Assembly (NCBI GenBank): GCA_032433595.1
Contig: JASWJB010000517.1
Span: 1-20,321 of the forward strand
Source of the DNA: Conoideocrella luteorostrata
Lineage: Eukaryota > Ascomycota > Sordariomycetes > Hypocreales > Clavicipitaceae
Direction of reading: 5' to 3'
DNA: 20,321 bases
A program made the translations under genes and the position numbers. Shown one piece after another: positions 16,103 to 20,321 of the stretch (positions within the stretch are counted from its first letter, which is position 1; every line of letters starts with the position of its first letter). Under the pieces are notes generated by a model. The model was not told the origin of the DNA. It saw nothing but the letters and a program-made list of their open reading frames with translations, and did not search any database.

Positions 16103-18339
16103 TATTGAGACATATCTCAACTGCCCTGCCAAGAGTTCGATTCCGGTCTTCAGGCGACTGTTGTCGGAAGACAGTCTCTTGGACCAGCCGATGCAATGCA
16201 ACACTTCGTATTGGCCTTCCGAGAGTATCGGAAGTGCTTGGCTGCTGGTTCGTATTCCATATAAGGCCATTTCGAAGTAGCTCCTTAACTGCATTGCTGT
16301 ATGTGATAGTGTTGGAATATAAGACATGATAATAACTTACTGAATGAATATTTAGTGAGCTCACACTTTTGCGCTATGGCGCAACGGATATTTAGTCCGA
16401 CAGATAGCGCTCGATAGATGCCTGACACTGGCTGAACCTTTGGCCCCTGTGCGAATGGTTGCTTCAGGAATCCCATCGGGATCTAAGCAGGACAAGATGG
16501 ACAAAAGTAGTACAGAATCGGGTGACAATTTCTCAATAGATATCCTCCAGACTGTTGCCAAGGAATGCTCATAGAAAAGATTTGGAGAACTTGTGTCCAA
16601 ACCAGCGAAGCTAGACTCCCCATTTAAACATTCATTATAGATCTCGATAAAACCTTCAATCGCGCAGTTTGTCTCTGTGACAAAACTGGCAGCCTGGTAG
16701 ATTGCAAATGGCAGATGACCTAATTCTGAGTTTTAGCAAAGGCGTTGGCAATTATAGCGGTTTTCGGAATGCAAGATACTACTCACCCACCCAAGTGCTC
16801 TGTAACCTCGTTAATTTTTTTCGTCTCCGTATTTTGCTCAATAGCAGTGTCGGAAGAGTTTAAAATTAGTCGAAATAGTCGTAGCCCTTCCTCCGGCGTC
16901 ATCGAAAGCACCTGAGTGCTCGACTTCGCCATAAGAACGGCGCCGAATCGCGACTTGTAATTACGATTGAGCCCGTTTTAGAAGGGGGCCAAAAATCCTT
17001 CAGAACTTCGAGATTGTCGGCATTATCGAATACCATGATCCATCTCCCATGACACTCTCCTAGCCATGATTTAAATAGTCGGACAATAGTATCGGGGTCT
17101 CGTGTCGAATCCGGCGGCTCAATTTGGAGCTGTTTCGCCGCCGCAACATAAGATTGGCTGAGCTTGACGTGGGAGTCAGCCGCTACCCAAAATATTGCAG
17201 GGTAGTCGTTGAGATGATCATAGATATATTGGAGAGCGATTTGTGTCTTACCAACACCTCCAATACCATGAAGGGCAAACGAGGCTTGATCTGAGTCCTC
17301 GCCTGTGTCCATAGCAAGACAACTCTCCATTTTTTGCATGATTTTCGTTCGCCCGACGAATTTGGGATTCCTAGGGTATGGAATATTCCTACATGGGAGC
17401 GAAGCTGCGGGTTGTGTTGTGACTTTGGCAAGCATCTCCCTGATCTCCAGTTGCCATCCACGATGCAGAGTGAGACTAGCGACAGACACCTCTTCTTCCA
17501 ACACACGCTTGGCGGTTCTAACTTTTTCAATCGAACTGCGGACTAAAGTTGGCTGCGGTTTCGGGCCGTGTTGAAGAATACCTATAACAAGAAAATAGTC
17601 TCAGTATTCAGTCCGCACTGTGTGTCAGCCTCGCTACGACCTGGAATGTGCCTCACGTATCTCTCCAGTATCGACTGTCAGGTGTGAAATGATTCAGTTC
17701 CATACCTTTTGAACAACTTTTAATCCACTGGTTTACTTCGTAAAAAAAATCCAGGATCGCGCGAAACACATCAACGAGGGAGGTCTGGATAATTTCAGGC
17801 TTACTTAACTCGCCAAAAATCGCTTCGTAGGACTGAAGACGGGGTGCAACAGTACAAAATTCGTGTAGCATATCGATCATTGCTTCTTGTACGTCTTTAC
17901 TGTCGCTTGATTTTTGGCGCTAGCTCGTTAAGTATACTGGACTTGTTCGACCATACGTCAACCAGGACAGCTGCAGACAAATGCTCACCTTGTAAATCAA
18001 TTCCAGACTGCCCCAAAGGACAGTTGACAATTCAGGAGACGCAGCTCCAATCACGGCAAAAATATCACCATATCGCTCCAGGCCACTGGTGATATCCGCT
18101 AGCCGAGATCGCTTTTTGCTCGGCGATGGAATATCCTGCTGCAAGTTCTCGATAAACTCTTTCAAGCTAGAAGTCCTGACTATCACATCTATCTCCTCAT
18201 CGGTGAACTTTTGCGTGTACTCATCTAAGACTGTCTTAAAAATCGGCCTCACCATTGAAACATTAGATGAAGTGCTCAGTATAGAACCGGCTTTTCCCTG
18301 ACTACCGGCAGTACCAGGAAAGAAGGCGCCAAACGACAT
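16098..18339 (-). pseudogene. NLR (STAND) gene, 5' part: DUF7708-like, NB-ARC, winged helix
   Basis: The start is ATG 18339-18337 (MSFGAFFPGT). Predicted exons: 18339-17989, 17919-17706, 17581-16791, 16719-16365, then 16296-16098 continuing at 8974. Introns are 69, 124, 71 and 68 nt with GT/AG ends and compatible phases. The N-terminus (LKEFIENLQQDI...YGDIFAVIGAASPELSTVLWGSLELIYK) resembles fungal DUF7708. NB-ARC follows with Walker A GIGGVGKT (about residues 294-301), Walker B WIMVFDNADN (about 369-378) and GSIVITSRD, then GHLPFAI and a winged-helix part (LSILSCLDPDGIPE; KELLRNGLIW; HRLVQETVF). With the TPR part at 8036 the protein would be about 950-995 residues, a cytosolic ATP/ADP switch of the fungal self/non-self or innate-recognition type. 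A likely 1-nt deletion near 16932-16937 shifts frame after SRDSAPF. The segment before NAVKELL is less well conserved. Retrotransposon insertion removes the TPR half. Confidence 0.85.
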
Positions 18340-18852
18340 GATGAGGGGGGTTATTAGGTTGTAACGATTCAAATGATTAAATGTGATAGACTTGGTATGT
18401 GCTTGTTGTTTTGCTTGGAGGTGGAAGGCGAGAAATAATATGCTGGCAAATAATTGGTAGATAGAGTGAGATGGAGTCGTCAAGCGTCGTTGATCCAAAC
18501 GAGGAATAGTTGCATTTTGGATTGTAATGACAGATTTTTACCCCTCTGTTGCACTGCAAAAGAATGAAAGAAAGATTGATGATCAATCAGATAGATGATG
18601 ATGATGAAGCTAATCTAGGTCTACAGAACAAACAAAATAAGAAGGCCTTGTGGGCCTGTGTGTGAGGCTGCCCTAATGAGTGTGAATCACTTCAACACAT
18701 CCAGAAGTGAATCACCTCAACACCCTCTAACGCAAACCATCATTCTAGTACGCCGCTTTGAACGATCAGAGGAGAAGTGAATGCTTGGGCCCCCCACATT
18801 TTGACTCAGCGCCTAGATTCTCAGCCGCTGGTGCCTAATCACCCTTTGTACT
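18340..18852. promoter_or_regulatory. Upstream region of the NLR gene
   Basis: This 513-bp stretch separates the NLR start from the family-B solo LTR and should hold the NLR promoter, transcribed leftward. A frame extends upstream of the NLR ATG to 18498 but adds a non-conserved hydrophobic leader, so I prefer the start at 18339. It contains a short (GAT)n run at about 18592-18606 and two copies of GTGAATCACYTCAACAC (18682-18698 and 18707-18723), spaced 25 bp apart with one mismatch. No clear TATA or CAAT box can be assigned. Confidence 0.4.
18682..18723 (+). repeat. Two 17-bp direct repeats, 25-bp period
   Basis: GTGAATCACTTCAACAC at 18682-18698 and GTGAATCACCTCAACAC at 18707-18723 differ at one base. 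They lie about 340-385 bp upstream of the NLR start codon. They could be paired protein-binding sites or a chance short duplication. Confidence 0.6.
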
Positions 18853-19127
18853 TGTCAGAGACTACTGCGTGTGAGGGCATTCAGAGGCCACGTGACGTCG
18901 TGAATCTAGTGACGCACCTCAGCCTATTGGAGGAGAGTATCATGCAGCTAGCAAACTCTTCACTGCGGGGTAACAGCGAAGCATAAGTAGGGAAGGAGGA
19001 GACTAGATAGTTAGAAGGCCAGAGATTAAGACCGTTCACAATACAGTGCTACCTTGTTGGTAAGAAGCTACGACTACTTCAGAAGTCTTGTCTATCACTC
19101 TGCTTTACTAGTACCCAAGTCGTGACA
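18853..19127 (+). mobile_element. Solo LTR, family B, 275 bp
   Basis: It begins TGTCAGAG and ends GTCGTGACA, and matches the LTRs of the 8980-16097 element along its whole length with one missing base and about 15-20 substitutions. Several of these are transversions, so it is an older copy and not RIP-mutated. It supports the ancestral state at 19 of the 20 sites where the two LTRs differ. Flanking pentamers (GTACT before, TGAGG after) do not match, so the target duplication has decayed or the copy arose by recombination between different insertions. It lies between the NLR upstream region and the P450 3' end. Confidence 0.9.
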
Positions 19128-19373
19128 TGAGGGCTATATTCAGCCCTTGGAGTGCTGGCGGCCATAGTTATTGGCTGAATTCTTTAGGTTTGAAGCTGAT
19201 GATGCAGATGGAAGGATGCGGCGGTGTGACGCGGCGGTGTGACGCGATGACGCGTTAATTATCATGACTTTTGTCCTCCCACTATATCTCATGACCTATG
19301 CGATAAGTAAACGACTTTCTGAAAGTTAGCTATTTAACCTAGCTCCATAGCCACTAATGCAAAATTGAAGAGT
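19128..19373. other. Spacer between solo LTR and P450 stop
   Basis: It contains a perfect tandem pair of the 13-mer GCGGCGGTGTGAC at 19218-19243, followed by a GCG-rich partial unit. This stretch presumably includes the P450 3' untranslated region, because that gene runs leftward and stops at 19374. No gene is visible. Confidence 0.5.
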
Positions 19374-20237
19374 TTAATTCTTTAGTAGAGCTTCATTAAG
19401 CTCCTTAGTAAAATCTCCGCGCTTACGGAAAGTCATGTACGGGCCCTCATGTCCAGCCGCAAAGCAATCCTTTGTCTTATACTCTGGGATAAAGCCTTGG
19501 CCATCAGGTCTTGGATGCAGAATCTCCCCAATATTCCCCAGCTTTCCCGATGCCTTTTTAAAGTCAAAGTACCAGAAAATACGAGCAATAGTTATCGTGA
19601 TTTCCATCCATGCCATGGCTTTACCAGGGCAAACACGGTCACCGGTCACGAATGGAATATGCGCCATGCGCATTGCTTGTCGTGCCGCCTTTTCTTCTGC
19701 GCTCTCAATGTCATCTATAGGCTCTAACCATCGCTCTGGCCGGTAGACAAAGGGGTCTGCAAATATAGCTTCGTTGTGGAAGAGAGAGTACACACTAACC
19801 CCGACTTGGGTACCTCTAGGGATAACATGACCATCAACAATAAAAGGCTCGCTGCTATTATCGGCCGGATCCAGCTGACGCCAAAAAATTGTTAATATTG
19901 GGGGAGAGCAGCGAAGGCTTTCTTCGATACAAGCCCGTAGATACTTGCACCCGGTCAACCTGGGCCCCTGCTGAATTTCTCCGGCGGAAGAAAAGGCTGT
20001 TCGTATCTCGTCTGCGAGACGCGTATAGCAGGCCGGGTATCTAGAGAGATAGAATAATGTGCCAGCTATTGTTGCCGCGGTTGTTAATCCGCCTATATGG
20101 CATGCTTCAGTATTCATGAAATAACTGGCTGATTTTGAGAATAACGTACCCGCTGCCAGGAAGCTTGTTCCATGTGGCCACATTTCGCTGCCAATGTTGG
20201 AATATCGCCGCCAAGCACCACAAAGCCTGTCACGTGG
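19374..20237 (-). CDS. Cytochrome P450, C-terminal half (5' partial)
   Basis: A P450 is a haem-thiolate monooxygenase, usually ER-anchored in fungi and often in secondary or xenobiotic metabolism. The last exon is 20092-19374. A 57-nt intron (GTACGT 20149 to TAG 20093) joins it to an upstream exon ending at 20150, giving the I-helix SFLAAGGLTTAATIAGTLFYL; without this splice the I-helix is broken. K-helix ExxR is EESLR (19925-19911), then YRPERWL, then the haem loop PFVTGDRVCPGKAMAW (about 19656-19610) with the axial Cys. About 265 residues are seen against roughly 500 for the family. The upstream exon is open only to a TGA at 20240-20238, so earlier exons must lie past the window edge or are lost; a CAG acceptor at about 20227 is possible. 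The acidic residue usual before the I-helix Thr (AGxDT/ET) is Leu here. The CYP family is not assigned. Confidence 0.8.
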   Translation of the reverse strand, partial: PRDRLCGAWRRYSNIGSEMWPHGTSFLAAGTLFSKSASYFMNTEACHIGGLTTAATIAGTLFYLSRYPACYTRLADEIRTAFSSAGEIQQGPRLTGCKYLRACIEESLRCSPPILTIFWRQLDPADNSSEPFIVDGHVIPRGTQVGVSVYSLFHNEAIFADPFVYRPERWLEPIDDIESAEEKAARQAMRMAHIPFVTGDRVCPGKAMAWMEITITIARIFWYFDFKKASGKLGNIGEILHPRPDGQGFIPEYKTKDCFAAGHEGPYMTFRKRGDFTKELNEALLKN

Positions 20238-20321
20238 TCACCTTCAAGCCACGATATTTATACGGCGATACCGCGCCTTCCACTATGACTTCTTTTCTTC
20301 TTCTTAGATAACGAACCCGAC

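Noticed and set aside
16285..16476. Alternative minus-strand frame (63 codons) in the NLR winged-helix region
   Set aside because: It overlaps the exon 4 end and intron 4. The spliced reading with GTGAGC...ACAG gives continuity to NAVKELLRNGL, although local divergence before the donor leaves some doubt.
17305..18301. Plus-strand frames of 70-90 codons within the NLR
   Set aside because: They mirror the NLR exons and have no independent motif or coding bias.
5709..20237. A biosynthetic gene cluster linking NRPS and P450
   Set aside because: The NRPS piece is a small relic 14 kb from the P450, separated by an NLR and transposons. No transporter, regulator or tailoring gene accompanies them.

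Overview
The window reads as the accessory, repeat-rich part of a filamentous ascomycete (Pezizomycotina) genome. The evidence is: short GT...AG introns of about 50-125 nt, a fungal NOD-like receptor (NLR/STAND) gene, a fungal cytochrome P450, a non-ribosomal peptide synthetase fragment, and LTR retrotransposons carrying C-to-T/G-to-A changes in CpA and CpG contexts, the signature of repeat-induced point mutation (RIP). I cannot assign a genus.

Layout. 1-2.9 kb: low-complexity DNA, a possible isolated first exon, a diverged repeat, a 687-bp solo LTR (family A) with a perfect 5-bp target duplication, an RRM-like fragment on the minus strand, and the C-terminal OB-fold end of a DEAH-box helicase on the plus strand without its motor domains. 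2.9-5.3 kb: mostly featureless DNA, then a minus-strand gene of unknown function read in two overlapping frames. 5.4-7.9 kb: an NRPS condensation-domain remnant cut off at a second, partly RIP-mutated family-A LTR, a third LTR fragment, and the second copy of the repeat near 0.45 kb. 7.9-18.3 kb: one NLR gene (DUF7708-like N-terminus, NB-ARC, winged helix, TPR) on the minus strand, split by a complete 7,118-bp Ty3/Gypsy chromovirus (8980-16097). 18.3-20.3 kb: the NLR upstream region, a family-B solo LTR, and the C-terminal half of a P450 on the minus strand, possibly continuing past the right edge.

The main story is the NLR. The retrotransposon sits between exact 5-bp duplications (GAACA), and removing it with one duplication restores the reading frame across the junction. 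The gene also has a probable 1-nt frameshift in NB-ARC and an in-frame TAG 47 codons before a plausible natural C-terminus, so it is a triple-lesion pseudogene unless the small lesions are sequence errors.

The two 276-bp LTRs differ at 20 sites. All 20 are C:G-to-T:A transitions, 14 at CpA and 6 at CpG, and the mutated tract stops about 150-157 bp inside each outer end. The element therefore inserted recently relative to RIP, was inactivated by RIP, and RIP did not visibly spread into the host exons. Most other coding pieces are fragments, which fits a subtelomere-like or otherwise fast-turning-over compartment. I see no intact biosynthetic cluster or novel defence operon.
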